A DNA stretch of 64,000 nucleotides from Dichotomocladium elegans (GCA_025716815.1 JAIXMN010000027.1:372001-436000), one strand, 5' to 3'; shown: positions 1 through 8,702, counted from the first letter of the stretch. The notes: generated by a model not told the origin, from the sequence alone. Translations and numbers: made by a program.

Positions 1-720
1 CGATCTCGAAATAAAACGTACAATGTTCAATGACCTTATCTATAATTCATCATTAGACTATGCGTTAAAGTGACATTTTAAATTGCCATATTCAAACCTT
101 TGATATGCCGAATCTTAAGCTTTTCATCGTCATCATTGATTCCTTCACCTGTAGATGATAAAAAGTCGCGCGCCTTGATATATGACGCCTCGAGCTTTTT
201 AATCTTGGTGTGTACAGGCCCATCGTCAACTCTGATTCCCTTTTTGCGCAGCTCATCTGCACAATTGCTTGCGACTTCCTTCTTCTTCTTGCCGCTACCG
301 TCACTACCACGATACTGTCTGTAGTGCATACCACCATTTTCGCCAAGGATTGATATTAATGCAAGCGTGCGTTCTTGGTCCCATACATAGTAGCCACGAG
401 TTGTCGCGTCGTTGGATTTGGTTGGGTGGGTATTGGAAGAGGACATAATACAGTGGATAATTAATTGGCGAAAAGCTGTCGAGTTGAGGTGCCTTTTATA
501 TTTATTACTTGCTATCCATTTGACATAGCATTCTTCTAGAAGTATTCAGCTACTTTATTAGGAAAAAGAGTTCTGCGGATTTAGAGAAATCCGTCGAAAA
601 AGAAGGTCTGGGAAAATCTGCAAAGATTTTTGCCCTAGCCAATTAGAAGCATCGGTGACGGATTTTCAAAAATCTGCGATTTCTAAAATCCACCAAAATC
701 TGCTTATTTGAGACCCCCTA
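1..720 (-). mobile_element. D1: right end of a truncated DNA transposon (hAT-like or PIF/Harbinger-like)
   Basis: The gag fragment to the right stops abruptly at 720/721, in mid-codon of a conserved Trp-Leu-Tyr-Thr stretch, so a foreign element ends here. Read inward on the minus strand the terminus is TAGGGGGTCTCAAATAAGC, followed by a subterminal zone (about 560-700) with many short aaaatctgc / gcagatttt motifs in both orientations, as in hAT subterminal regions. The left end lies outside the window, so neither the partner terminal repeat nor the TSD can be checked. An 8-bp TSD would be gtgtacaa (721-728), favouring hAT. A 3-bp cta TSD with a GGGGG terminus would favour PIF/Harbinger, which often carries a SANT/Myb protein like the ORF inside. 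Confidence 0.5.
78..446 (-). CDS. SANT/Myb (trihelix)-like DNA-binding protein, transposon-associated, possibly partial
   Basis: The 122-residue ORF starts with an ATG at 446. Residues about 18-95 look like a SANT/Myb or trihelix domain: a Trp near the start of helix 1 (YYVWDQERTLALISIL), a basic stretch (SGKKKKEV), then a helix with KKGIRVDDGPVHTKIKKLEASY, which matches the pattern of a recognition helix followed by a lysine-rich helix and a Leu-x3-Tyr motif. Proteins of this type are common beside or within fungal DNA transposons and in PIF/Harbinger elements as the second, DNA-binding protein. The sequence after about residue 98 is acidic and low in information; an intron could begin at the CAG/GTGAAG near 147. 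No transposase is visible in the window. Function is inferred from the fold-like pattern only. Confidence 0.45.
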   Translation of the reverse strand: MSSSNTHPTKSNDATTRGYYVWDQERTLALISILGENGGMHYRQYRGSDGSGKKKKEVASNCADELRKKGIRVDDGPVHTKIKKLEASYIKARDFLSSTGEGINDDDEKLKIRHIKGLNMAI

Positions 721-947
721 GTGTACAACCAAGCATCGACCTTGTGCGAATTACGTTCACCGGAGAAAGTGTCAGGTTTGACAGGTCGGAGGGCTTGCAA
801 AAGAGTCCGATTGTCTTCTTGTCCAGTACCATGCATGAACTCGTCTTCCTGTGGGACTTGCTGTTGTCGTTGCAGTAGTTGTTGCAGTGACTGCATTACC
901 GTCATCAGAGCTTGTTGCTCGAAGGTAAGACTGTTATCGGTGTCCAT
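721..947 (-). pseudogene. gag: E0 gag, N-terminal fragment truncated by D1
   Basis: About 76 codons remain. The N terminus is glutamine-rich (QSLQQLLQRQQQVPQ) and is followed by a PVKPDTFSGERN..VDAWLYT segment, which corresponds to the start of the Gag capsid-like region seen in the other elements here (for example VKPVQPDVFRGERS..VEAWLHTVEKY in E8). The frame breaks at the D1 terminus. Gag would form the virus-like particle in the cytoplasm; this piece cannot. The start codon at 947 is the first in-frame ATG. The ATG inside the PBS (1037) opens only a 6-codon ORF. Confidence 0.7.
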
Positions 948-1048
948 GGTAAGTCAGTTGTCGGGTAGTAGTTCTTGTTAAGCAAAATAAAGTCGTATCC
1001 AATCTTGATCTTGTATTCAGTGGGAACAAGTGAGCATCAGCTACCAGT

Positions 1049-1541
1049 TGTCGGTTTTCTTGTTTCCTAGTTGTCTTGTCTCTTTCCGCTTTTGTAATAA
1101 TATCTTTATCCAGCCCAAAGAGTACTCAAACTAGCAGTAAACAAGAGGATATGCACTGAGGAAGCCTTGATTTCAGGAGGAGCAGAATATAAGAATAAGA
1201 GTAGATAGATTGACTGTTCTTTATTGTAGTAAAGGATACAGCTGATATTTATACTAATGTCTAAAGAAGATACTAGCAAAAGCTACTGATGGTTCTAGAG
1301 ACATCCTTTTTCTAGAAGAGTCAACGTGACATGACTAGTGTGGTGGGGAAGTGATCATGGAGCAAGTTCCAGAAGATGCCAGGAAGCGCCATGGCATTTT
1401 AGCTTCCGAAAGGCACGTGACAAGAGGGATGTTTGGGATTACGTGCTTCGAATTGAGTGCTTGGGTCGACCGGGATTTCTGGGCTTGAATCTTTGCCTTG
1501 ATTTGGCAGTCCTGGAGCCAAAACTCCGTTCGTCCACGACA
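1049..1541 (-). repeat. E0 5' LTR
   Basis: It begins TGTCG next to the PBS and probably ends CGACA at 1541. On the minus strand it carries an ATTAGTATAAATATC TATA-like box (about 1243-1257) and an AATAAA signal (about 1218-1224). The right boundary is not confirmed by a second copy. Confidence 0.55.
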
Positions 1542-1546
1542 GACAA

Positions 1547-2348
1547 TGACACGTTCGGTACAACTGTTTGTGTGAATATACTCCGGGGGTACAACAATAA
1601 GAAAAATGAAAGGGATGGATGTCAAAAATGACCGAGAGAAAAATAATAAGAACTACAATGGGCAAGAAGATAGTACAACAGAACTATTTACTTGCAAAAT
1701 CGGGCTCTTTGATCGCGTCGACCGACTCCAAAAATCGATACGGTCAAAGAAAGAAAACTTCAAGGGGTGTGTAAATGAAAACAATAGTAATGAATGACTT
1801 CTCTGTTCGCCACAGCAATAAGCCAAACGGTGGGTTCTGAAGGTTGGGTAGGAGTAATCCTTATGGATAGAAGTGACCAAAAAGTGAAAGAGATACTTTT
1901 TTTCTCTAGTTTATTCGTCCAACTGGACGCGCTTAAAAGGATGTCCTTCTGGACTAAAGGAAAGGGTAATAACGCTAAATAAATGATGTCGAGAAGCTCA
2001 GAGATAGGATGACGACATAGGAACATATGAACGAAAAGAAGAGATGTAAACGGACTGATAAGGGGACGCTAAATTAGTGCAAGCAATAAACTAAGGAAGG
2101 ATCTATGTTAGCTCTGTACTAACAAAGATTAAATATTTAGCGTGAAAAAGGACTGAGAAGATTTAGCACGTCTTGAAAGAGCGGCCGTCAATGGAAGAGG
2201 AAGAAGTAAGAAAAAGGAATGTAAAAAGAAAGAAACAGAATATGGGAAGGTCACGTGGTGTACTCCGGGCCGCAAGAAAAAGGGGTCATGTATGGGACTC
2301 TGGAACTCGGAAGGTGGTCGGCCGGAAGAGTCTCGCCTGAGCGTGTCA
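1547..2348 (-). repeat. E1 3' LTR (802 bp)
   Basis: Direct copy of 7435-8236, with inverted termini TGACAC/GTGTCA. A short ORF repeated in both LTRs is not conserved elsewhere and is not called. Confidence 0.93.
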
Positions 2349-2357
2349 ATCCCCCCC

Positions 2358-3872
2358 CTAAACCGCTCCACCGACTGTTCCTGAGTTCCGTTCGATCCAG
2401 GCTCGGAACTGCTTATTCGCCTGTTGAATTTGTATATCAGGTATCATTGTCTTGTGTTGATGAAAGGGTATCAGTACGTCTCCATGTACTGCCTCTTTGA
2501 TTTTACGAGTATCTGGTCCAGCAAGATAATATACGCCGTAATCAGTTACCCGTGTTACTGTCATCGGGCCTAACCATCGAGCCTGAAACTTGGATGTTGG
2601 TGTCTGATCCTTTAATAACACTTGTTCGCCGACTGCGAATCGCTTCCGTGGAGCCACCCACTGATCGTACCGACGCTTGTTCTTGGCCTGTTGGACCCTC
2701 GCATTCTCACGTGCCTTGGATCGGGTCTCTTCACTCAGTAACTTGATGTTCTTTACCCGCTCCGTCACCTCCTGGACCAACTCGCCCTCGACGTAATCTT
2801 GCCTGGGTCGGGGCCAGGTAGTAGGCGTGCGCAATTCACGCCCAAAAAGCAGGTAAGCCGGGGTGTGCCCGGTGGCATCGTTTGGCATCGTACGTACCGC
2901 TAGAAGTGCCGCTTCTACAAAGAGGTCCCAATCATGCACCCTATCTTCGTCTAAGGCTAACTTGGCGATGGTCTGCACCATAGTTTGATTCATCCTTTCG
3001 CAAAGCCCATTGGTTTGTGGTCGATACGCCGTCGTCGTCAGATGTCGGCATCCCAGATTCTTCAGGTATTCCTCAACGAACCTCGACTTGAAATTGCTTC
3101 CTCGGTCTGTGAGTAAATAATTCGGTACTCCATACTCGTTTACCAAGCATTTTGTCAGAAAGTCGGCCGTTGTTTCCTCGTTTATGTTTGGGACCGCCAT
3201 GGCAATAGGCCACCGCGTTAAATAATCAATTGCCACCAGAAGGTATCGGTTTCCCCTTGGTGTGGGCTCCTGCGTCGGTCCTACCGCATCGCATCCCACC
3301 ATAAAAAATGGCTCGCTGGGAACCGGAATTGGCCTGGCTGGTGCATAACGCTTTCTTGGCTGCCTCCTGCGTATCTGACATGTTCGACAGGTCTGGACCA
3401 CCTCTTGTACTCGCTTTCCTAAGCCCGGGGCTGTGTATTGCAGTCGGATCTTCCTCCCTGTGTTTCGGTAGCCAAGGTGGCCCTCTTTATGTACGTTCCT
3501 GATCACCTCGTCAACGATGCCCTCGTGGAGTAATTCTGGTCCCAGTTGTCCCTGCATATTCCCCTTTTGATAGATACTCCCTCGGAAGGCGACGAACCTA
3601 CGCGCTTGGTCACGTATTCGTCTTTTGTCAGTTTCCGTGGCATCTCGCGGGTATGTCTTGGCTGACAAGTAATAATACAGTGCCAGGTACTTAGGGTACT
3701 CCATGGTCACGGCTCGCAAGTCGACTCTCGCAAGCAGAGTATATGAACGACTCTTGCTGATGTACTTGATATAAGATGTGGTAAATCTGATAGATGTATT
3801 TGACTGTTGTAGTATATCGGTCGATGATTCCTTTTTCCTTTTTCTTTTTTTACATAGGCTTATATAGGTCAT
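2358..3872 (-). CDS. E1 integrase (separate ORF)
   Basis: This 504-residue frame encodes a retroviral-type integrase that would insert the cDNA into chromosomal DNA in the nucleus. The N-terminal zinc finger is visible as HKEGHLGYRN then CRTCQIRR (His-His-Cys-Cys). The DDE catalytic core shows GCDAVGP, LLTDRGSNFKS and TNGLCERMNQ, that is Asp, Asp and Glu in the expected spacing. The C-terminal part (QVLLKDQ..FQARWLGPMTVTRV) is the usual SH3-like fold. No chromodomain follows. The N-terminal 50 or so residues upstream of MEYPKYLALYY are lysine-rich and may not be translated. The ORF is in the -1 frame relative to the upstream RNase H frame and separated from it by 119 bp, so its expression needs another frameshift, reinitiation or splicing, or the element is broken here. 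Confidence 0.88.
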   Translation of the reverse strand: MTYISLCKKRKRKKESSTDILQQSNTSIRFTTSYIKYISKSRSYTLLARVDLRAVTMEYPKYLALYYYLSAKTYPRDATETDKRRIRDQARRFVAFRGSIYQKGNMQGQLGPELLHEGIVDEVIRNVHKEGHLGYRNTGRKIRLQYTAPGLGKRVQEVVQTCRTCQIRRRQPRKRYAPARPIPVPSEPFFMVGCDAVGPTQEPTPRGNRYLLVAIDYLTRWPIAMAVPNINEETTADFLTKCLVNEYGVPNYLLTDRGSNFKSRFVEEYLKNLGCRHLTTTAYRPQTNGLCERMNQTMVQTIAKLALDEDRVHDWDLFVEAALLAVRTMPNDATGHTPAYLLFGRELRTPTTWPRPRQDYVEGELVQEVTERVKNIKLLSEETRSKARENARVQQAKNKRRYDQWVAPRKRFAVGEQVLLKDQTPTSKFQARWLGPMTVTRVTDYGVYYLAGPDTRKIKEAVHGDVLIPFHQHKTMIPDIQIQQANKQFRAWIERNSGTVGGAV

Positions 3873-3927
3873 AATTTCTGAGTTTCTGACATGGGCATAT
3901 AGGTCATAATTTCTGAGTTTCTGACAT
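3862..3927. repeat. 35-bp tandem duplication between RNase H and integrase of E1
   Basis: The segment with core tcataatttctgagtttctg occurs twice with a period of 35 bp. It lies in the short gap between two E1 reading frames. Removing one copy would put the integrase frame in line with pol but a stop codon would remain. Confidence 0.85.
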
Positions 3928-3991
3928 AGTGTGAAAGGAGCGATGTGGGGACTTCAAACGAATGTATGGTGTGAGTGGCTAAACATATGCA

Positions 3992-6586
3992 CTAGTCGTT
4001 AGACTCCTCCACTAGTCTTGAAAGAGCGTCCGCTGGATTCTTAGCTCCCGGTTGGTGGATTACTTTAAAATCGTATTCCATTAGCGCGGCTGCCCAACGT
4101 TGCAACTTTGGAGATGGCTTCTTATTGTTCAAAATGAAGGTGAGTGCTGCGTTGTCGGTTCGTAGAACAAAATGTCGTCCTGACAAATAATGACGAAACT
4201 GATACACAGACCATACCACTGCGAGCGCCTCTTGATGTACGGCCGCGTATCGCAGCTCGGGTCCTCGTAGAATGCGCGATTCATACGCGATGACCGTCTC
4301 GTCGGAGGTACTACCATCAGGAGATTGCGATAGGATTGCTCCTAGCGCAACGCCTGAGGCATCTGTCGTCAGAATTTGCACCTGCCCACGATCGGGGTAC
4401 GACAACAAGGGTGGTCCCGCCAAAAGCACCTTGACGTGAATAAATGCCGCTTCCTGATCTGGACCCCAATGGAAGGGTGTGCCCTTGCGCAATAACCTGG
4501 TAATCGGGGCAACGATATCCGCATATTCCGCAATAAATCTCTTGTAATAGGTTACCATGCCAAGCCAGGCTCTAACTTGGTCAATGTTCCGTGGTGGTGG
4601 CATCCGGTGGATCTTCAACGTGTTTCGCGGGGAGGGAAGGATGCCTTGGTCCGTGAGGGTATGTCCCAAGTAGGTGCATTCGCTTTGTGCGAAGGAACAC
4701 TTGCTCCTTTTTAACCGTAAATTTGCTTGCTTACATGCCTCGAACACCATTTCCAGATGACGGACGTGTTCCTCGAGTGTCTGACTGAAAATAATGATGT
4801 CGTCAATGAAACAATACACAAATTTACCAATAAATTCGCGAAAAATGGTGTTCGCGCAACGCTGAAATGTCTGGCCCGCTGCACACAGTCCGAAAGGCAT
4901 GGTTTGAAATACGTAGGTCCCCATGTTCGTGACAAATCCAGTTTTTTCCACAGCATCAGGGGCCAGGGGTACCTGCCAATATCCGCTCGCGGCATCTAGG
5001 GTGGAGAACCAGCGGGCCCCTCCCATAGATCCTAGTATACCATCAATATGTGGTAATGGGTATGCGTCCTTGATCGTTCGTCGGTTCAGTCCTCGGAAGT
5101 CGACCACTAAACGGAGAGAACCGTCGGCCTTCTTGACGAAAAAGCATGGGGATGTCCAGTGCCCTCGGGAGGGTCGAATAATCCCCAGCTCAAGCATCTC
5201 GCGCAATTGCCTTCGTAAGTGATCTTCCTCCTCCCAAGAAAGGCGATAGGGCTTGGCTCGGAAGGGTTCTTCTGAGGTGACCGGAATTTCGTGCTCGATC
5301 CCGATGTCGATTCTCCCCAGGCCACTTATCTCAACGAAACAATCTTGGTAGGCATGCACCACGTCGGCGATCTCCTTGGGCATGTATGGATCCTCCTCGT
5401 CTTCTTTTTCCAAGGCCTCAATATCCTCGTTGTAGGTCCTGATTAGCTGCTTTGAAACAACGCTTTCCTCCGCGGGTCCTGTGTAGCCATCTGCTACAGT
5501 CACGGCGAAAATGGGTTGTTCCCGTAAACTTCCTGTATCCATTGGTTCTCGTAGTGTCTCCTCCACCAAATCTTGTCCATGTAAAATAACAAAATTTGAC
5601 CCATTCCTGGTAGGAATCTTGATCGTAGAATCGGCGTGGTCGAGACGAATGTTATGTGCCCTGAACCACGTCATCCCTAATAAACATATAGGACGATCTG
5701 TGTCGAATATACACATGTGGTCGGGGCGTAATTTCCCTGCTACCCGGATGGGTACATCGGCGACGATGCTGCTGGGCGGTCCTGCTTCTTGTCCCAGCGA
5801 AGACAATTGTATAGTGTCGCCGGTTGTTGCCCTGAGTCCGAGCTTCTCGGCCAACCCGCGACTGAGAACAGAGACACTCGCCCCTGTGTCAAATACAGCT
5901 TGTACGCAGTCGCTATTGATGACCACGGGGGCGCGAAGAGGACGACTACTTTGCATCTTGCTAAAATCGTATGGATGATCCAACTCCGTATCGTCCGAAT
6001 CGTAGTTACTCCCGGAAGTCTCAGAGCCAACGTCGGCAAAATCCGAAGCAAACGACTCGCTATCTGTCTCCGACCACGATTCCCAAGAGTCGGCATCGGT
6101 ATCGTCGACAGACACGGTGTTGAGCTGCGCTGGTTGTTGCGCTGATCCTTGTTTCTTGGGGCGCCGCCCGAACAAATACCGCAATCCATCGCGCAGGTCC
6201 CGGTATGCTTCCTTGTCCATAGATATCCAGTCGGCAACTGAAAGTCCGGCATCCAATTTGGAAAGTTGCCTCCATATGTCTCGTTTAGGAATTTGTACGG
6301 GGAGACGGCGTGGTGGCTTGCGCCTCCCTTTTGTTCTTGTTTCCTGCTGCTCGTCGACCTCCCTACGGTTCGACTCATTTACCGTTGGATTGACAATATT
6401 CTTACCATTATTTCTTTTCTTCACCGGACCAGATGGTGCCAAAGCAGCTTCCTCTTGAGTTCGCTTTTCCGCAGTATTTACTTCGATCGTTTCCACGGCC
6501 TTGACCGGTACATGCTTGCTCCTATCCTGAGGGCTCTTGTCTGAATCGCGGGCACCAGTCACCCTCTCTACTGGCGCCCGTTGGCT
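3992..6586 (-). CDS. pol: E1 Pol: protease, reverse transcriptase, RNase H
   Basis: The frame is open from the slippery site at 6586-6592 to a stop at 3992; the first in-frame start-like codon is a GTG at 6562, so it is probably made only as a Gag-Pol fusion. Numbering from there: an acidic/basic linker to residue 210, aspartic protease with DTGA at 225-228, reverse transcriptase about 430-660 with the catalytic YCFIDD box at 583-588, and RNase H about 728-850 with TTDAS and RTDN. It copies element RNA into cDNA inside particles. The RT box is FIDD rather than the YLDD/YIDD of the other elements, and the linker before protease is unusually long, which marks E1 as the most divergent group-1 element here. 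The frame is intact. Confidence 0.92.
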   Translation of the reverse strand, partial: SQRAPVERVTGARDSDKSPQDRSKHVPVKAVETIEVNTAEKRTQEEAALAPSGPVKKRNNGKNIVNPTVNESNRREVDEQQETRTKGRRKPPRRLPVQIPKRDIWRQLSKLDAGLSVADWISMDKEAYRDLRDGLRYLFGRRPKKQGSAQQPAQLNTVSVDDTDADSWESWSETDSESFASDFADVGSETSGSNYDSDDTELDHPYDFSKMQSSRPLRAPVVINSDCVQAVFDTGASVSVLSRGLAEKLGLRATTGDTIQLSSLGQEAGPPSSIVADVPIRVAGKLRPDHMCIFDTDRPICLLGMTWFRAHNIRLDHADSTIKIPTRNGSNFVILHGQDLVEETLREPMDTGSLREQPIFAVTVADGYTGPAEESVVSKQLIRTYNEDIEALEKEDEEDPYMPKEIADVVHAYQDCFVEISGLGRIDIGIEHEIPVTSEEPFRAKPYRLSWEEEDHLRRQLREMLELGIIRPSRGHWTSPCFFVKKADGSLRLVVDFRGLNRRTIKDAYPLPHIDGILGSMGGARWFSTLDAASGYWQVPLAPDAVEKTGFVTNMGTYVFQTMPFGLCAAGQTFQRCANTIFREFIGKFVYCFIDDIIIFSQTLEEHVRHLEMVFEACKQANLRLKRSKCSFAQSECTYLGHTLTDQGILPSPRNTLKIHRMPPPRNIDQVRAWLGMVTYYKRFIAEYADIVAPITRLLRKGTPFHWGPDQEAAFIHVKVLLAGPPLLSYPDRGQVQILTTDASGVALGAILSQSPDGSTSDETVIAYESRILRGPELRYAAVHQEALAVVWSVYQFRHYLSGRHFVLRTDNAALTFILNNKKPSPKLQRWAAALMEYDFKVIHQPGAKNPADALSRLVEESND

Positions 6587-7431
6587 TTTCCCTCCCTGGA
6601 AGTCGCCTTATCCTTGGTTGGACAATCGTAGACGCGATGCCCAGCCTCTCCACAATGGAAACACCTTGGTGGCGAACGCGTCTTGGCGGGTCCCGCTTGG
6701 TCCACCAGGTTGATCTTTAGGGTGCGCATACCCTCTACCAGCTCGCTTAAGGTTGTGCTCAGCGAGTCGGATTGGACGCTTGCTGCCGAATCCTGTACTT
6801 CATGCGCTTTGAGTTCGTGTGTTCGGAGTTCGTGAGTGCGTGGAGGCAAGGCATCGGCTCGGCCATACTTGGCCAAGACGAGCTCGATCTTGCGCGCCTC
6901 TGCGACCACCTCCTCCGATGTCCTTGGGAGTCCCTTCTTCTCGAGCTCGAAGGCAATGTTCCCCTTTATCGCTTGAAGGAAGTAATGTATAAAAAGGCGC
7001 TCCTCCTTGATCTTGATCAGGCTGAATAATTCTTGTAGGGAAATCGCCACGTCGTCAACAGATTCATGTTCATCCTGTTTCCGCGTTTGGATTTCGTTCC
7101 ACCACTTATCCTCGAGCGACGCCGCGAAACGCTTGTTGAATAATTCCTTGAATTGCTCCCATGTGCTTACCGTGTCTTCGACGGAGTCCCACCATCGCTC
7201 CGCCCGTCCCGTGAGATGAGAGGAAGCAACGATGAGGGTCTCTTCGTCCTCGAGGTTTAGACCCTGATGAATCCTTTGGATACGGCGCAACCATGAGCTG
7301 GGATTCTGGCTGTCATTCCCTGAGAAATCGCCTGGGTCCGAGAGGAACTTGGCAATACGACGGTTGTCGTTGGAGGTATTTTGTACGGAACGCGTGGCTT
7401 CGGTCATCTTCTGTCGCTCTGGGGTCACCAT
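6568..7431 (-). CDS. gag: E1 Gag
   Basis: The 287-residue Gag has a capsid-like segment (NPSSWLRRIQRIHQGL..ERWWDSVEDTVSTWEQFKELFNKRF) and one C-terminal CCHC zinc knuckle, CFHCGEAGHRVYDC, which binds RNA. I place the start at the ATG at 7431, four bases inside the LTR boundary; an upstream in-frame ATG at 7485 would lie inside the LTR and add 18 unrelated residues. The chosen ATG overlaps the PBS (TGGTGACCCC). The TAG stop is 18 bp past the GGGAAAA slippery site, leaving a Gag/Pol overlap. Gag assembles the cytoplasmic particle in which reverse transcription occurs. Confidence 0.88.
   Translation of the reverse strand: MVTPERQKMTEATRSVQNTSNDNRRIAKFLSDPGDFSGNDSQNPSSWLRRIQRIHQGLNLEDEETLIVASSHLTGRAERWWDSVEDTVSTWEQFKELFNKRFAASLEDKWWNEIQTRKQDEHESVDDVAISLQELFSLIKIKEERLFIHYFLQAIKGNIAFELEKKGLPRTSEEVVAEARKIELVLAKYGRADALPPRTHELRTHELKAHEVQDSAASVQSDSLSTTLSELVEGMRTLKINLVDQAGPAKTRSPPRCFHCGEAGHRVYDCPTKDKATSREGKANGRQ
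6586..6592 (-). promoter_or_regulatory. E1 -1 ribosomal frameshift site G GGA AAA
   Basis: Read in the Gag frame the minus strand gives GAG GGA AAA GCC, a canonical X XXY YYZ heptamer. Slipping back one base enters the Pol frame, which is open through this site. Confidence 0.75.
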
Positions 7432-7432
7432 T
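7417..7432 (-). promoter_or_regulatory. E1 primer-binding site overlapping the Gag start
   Basis: Four bases after the LTR end the minus strand reads TGGTGACCCCAGAG, starting with the TGG that pairs with a tRNA CCA tail. The tRNA is not identified. The Gag ATG shares two bases with it. Confidence 0.6.
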
Positions 7433-7434
7433 AA

Positions 7435-8236
7435 TGACACGTTCGGTACAACTGTTTGTGTGAATATACTCCGGGGGTACAACAATAAGAAAAATGAAAG
7501 GGATGGATGTCAAAAATGACCGAGAGAAAAATAATAAGAACTACAATGGGCAAGAAGATAGTACAACAGAACTATTTACTTGCAAAATCGGGCTCTTTGA
7601 TCGCGTCGACCGACTCCAAAAATCGATACGGTCAAAGAAAGAAAACTTCAAGGGGTGTGTAAATGAAAACAATAGTAATGAATGACTTCTCTGTTCGCCA
7701 CAGCAATAAGCCAAACGGTGGGTTCTGAAGGTTGGGTAGGAGTAATCCTTATGGATAGAAGTGACCAAAAAGTGAAAGAGATACTTTTTTTCTCTAGTTT
7801 ATTCGTCCAACTGGACGCGCTTAAAAGGATGTCCTTCTGGACTAAAGGAAAGGGTAATAACGCTAAATAAATGATGTCGAGAAGCTCAGAGATAGGATGA
7901 CGACATAGGAACATATGAACGAAAAGAAGAGATGTAAACGGACTGATAAGGGGACGCTAAATTAGTGCAAACAATAAACTAAGGAAGGATCTATGTTAGC
8001 TCTGTACTAACAAAGATTAAATATTTAGCGTGAAAAAGGACTGAGAAGATTTAGCACGTCTTGAAAGAGCGGCCGTCAATGGAAGAGGAAGAAGTAAGAA
8101 AAAGGAATGTAAAAAGAAAGAAACAGAATATGGGAAGGTCACGTGGTGTACTCCGGGCCGCAAGAAAAAGGGGTCATGTATGGGACTCTGGAACTCGGAA
8201 GGTGGTCGGCCGGAAGAGTCTCGCCTGAGCGTGTCA
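7435..8236 (-). repeat. E1 5' LTR (802 bp)
   Basis: Direct copy of 1547-2348 with one visible base difference. It ends 11 bp before the tRNA-Ile gene. Confidence 0.93.
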
Positions 8237-8247
8237 ACAAGATCTCC
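8237..8247. other. Host DNA between E1 and the tRNA gene, with TSD copy acaa
   Basis: Bases 8237-8240 (acaa) repeat 1543-1546. Together with gatctcc they are all that remains of the tRNA 5' flank. Confidence 0.85.
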
Positions 8248-8321
8248 GCTCGCTTAGCTCAGTTGGTTAGAGCGTGGTGCTAATAACGCCAAGGTCACAG
8301 GTTCGACCCCTGTAGTGAGCA
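8248..8321 (+). tRNA. tRNA-Ile (anticodon AAU)
   Basis: The 74-nt cloverleaf is complete and has no intron. The 7-bp acceptor stem pairs GCTCGCT with AGTGAGC (one G-T), the D arm is GCTC..GAGC, the anticodon stem TGGTG/CGCCA encloses CTAATAA with anticodon AAT at 8282-8284, and the T arm is ACAGG TTCGACC CCTGT. Discriminator A is at 8321; CCA is not encoded, as in eukaryotes. The A box lies in the D arm and the B box is GGTTCGACCCC. The adenosine at position 34 would be edited to inosine to read isoleucine codons. It is the only host gene visible in the window, and retroelements abut both sides. Confidence 0.97.
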
Positions 8322-8372
8322 TATCCGCTTTATCGTGTGTTGTAGTGTCATCTTTGTTTTTACTTGAATACG
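8322..8372 (+). other. tRNA 3' flank, last unassigned host DNA before the LTR-element stack
   Basis: These 51 bp hold the Pol III trailer and terminator. E8's LTR begins at 8373. Confidence 0.8.
8357..8361 (+). terminator. Pol III terminator (T5) of the tRNA gene
   Basis: The first run of five T residues downstream of the tRNA, 35 nt past its end. The earlier run is only TTT. Confidence 0.7.
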
Positions 8373-8381
8373 TGTCGTGTG

Positions 8382-8702
8382 TGTCGTCTTTTTATCAAAC
8401 TTGGATACCACTGAGAAGAGACGACGTCCACTGAGAGAATAACCACGAAGAGATAACCACGGAGAGATAGAACCACACAGATAGTCGTCTGGACAATATA
8501 TGATGATGTTTTATTACGATAAATGTCCCATTATTTATACTGTATTGACTTGTAAGAAATGAGTGCAATGCTGTCAAGATTGCTACTGATGACTCATGTT
8601 TAGCAACCATTGTCATTCGGACTTTGTCTAAAAAGTGCTACGCTCCGCGGTAATGGTCATGTAGCTGGTGATTAAAATAATCGACTGGACTGTACTACGA
8701 CA
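8382..8702 (-). repeat. E2 3' LTR (321 bp)
   Basis: Direct copy of 13276-13596. It has a TATA-like box on the minus strand at about 8531-8540. The pol stop codon TAG is formed by its first bases. Confidence 0.93.

Larger units (their letters stand above)
721..1541 (-). mobile_element. E0: Ty3/gypsy element fragment (5' LTR, PBS, N-terminal gag)
   Basis: On the minus strand the order is LTR (1541-1049), a 2-nt spacer, PBS TGGTAGCTGATG (1046-1035), leader, then gag from 947 to the D1 junction at 721. The rest of the element lies outside the window or is lost. The LTR end at 1541 is inferred from the usual ..CGACA terminus because no second LTR is available. If right, the element ended 12 bp upstream of the tRNA-Ile gene before E1 inserted between them. 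Confidence 0.7.
1547..8236 (-). mobile_element. E1: complete Ty3/gypsy LTR retrotransposon, 6.7 kb
   Basis: Two 802-bp LTRs (TGACACG..CGTGTCA) flank gag, protease-RT-RNase H and integrase reading frames on the minus strand. The flanking 4-bp TSD is acaa (1543-1546 and 8237-8240). The purine tract AGGGGGGGGAT touches the 3' LTR (minus strand, 2359-2349). The two LTRs differ by one base in my reading (2073 versus 7961 region), so insertion is recent. The right end lies 11 bp from the first base of the tRNA-Ile gene, as in Ty3-type targeting. Pol lacks a chromodomain. Gag-Pol joining uses a GGGAAAA slippery site. RNase H and integrase are in separate frames. Confidence 0.93.

Noticed and set aside
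1321..1546. A possible second LTR end near 1330 (cgtgacatgac)
   Set aside because: The ccacgaca end at 1541 fits the group terminus better and lies at the expected tRNA distance; still unproven without a second copy.
5511..6458. Long ORFs (155, 212, 118 codons) overlapping E1 pol in other frames
   Set aside because: They are antisense or shifted shadows of the protease linker region, without domains.
1606..7914. Three short ORFs duplicated at about 1606-2026 and 7494-7914
   Set aside because: They are within the E1 LTR copies and overlap on both strands.
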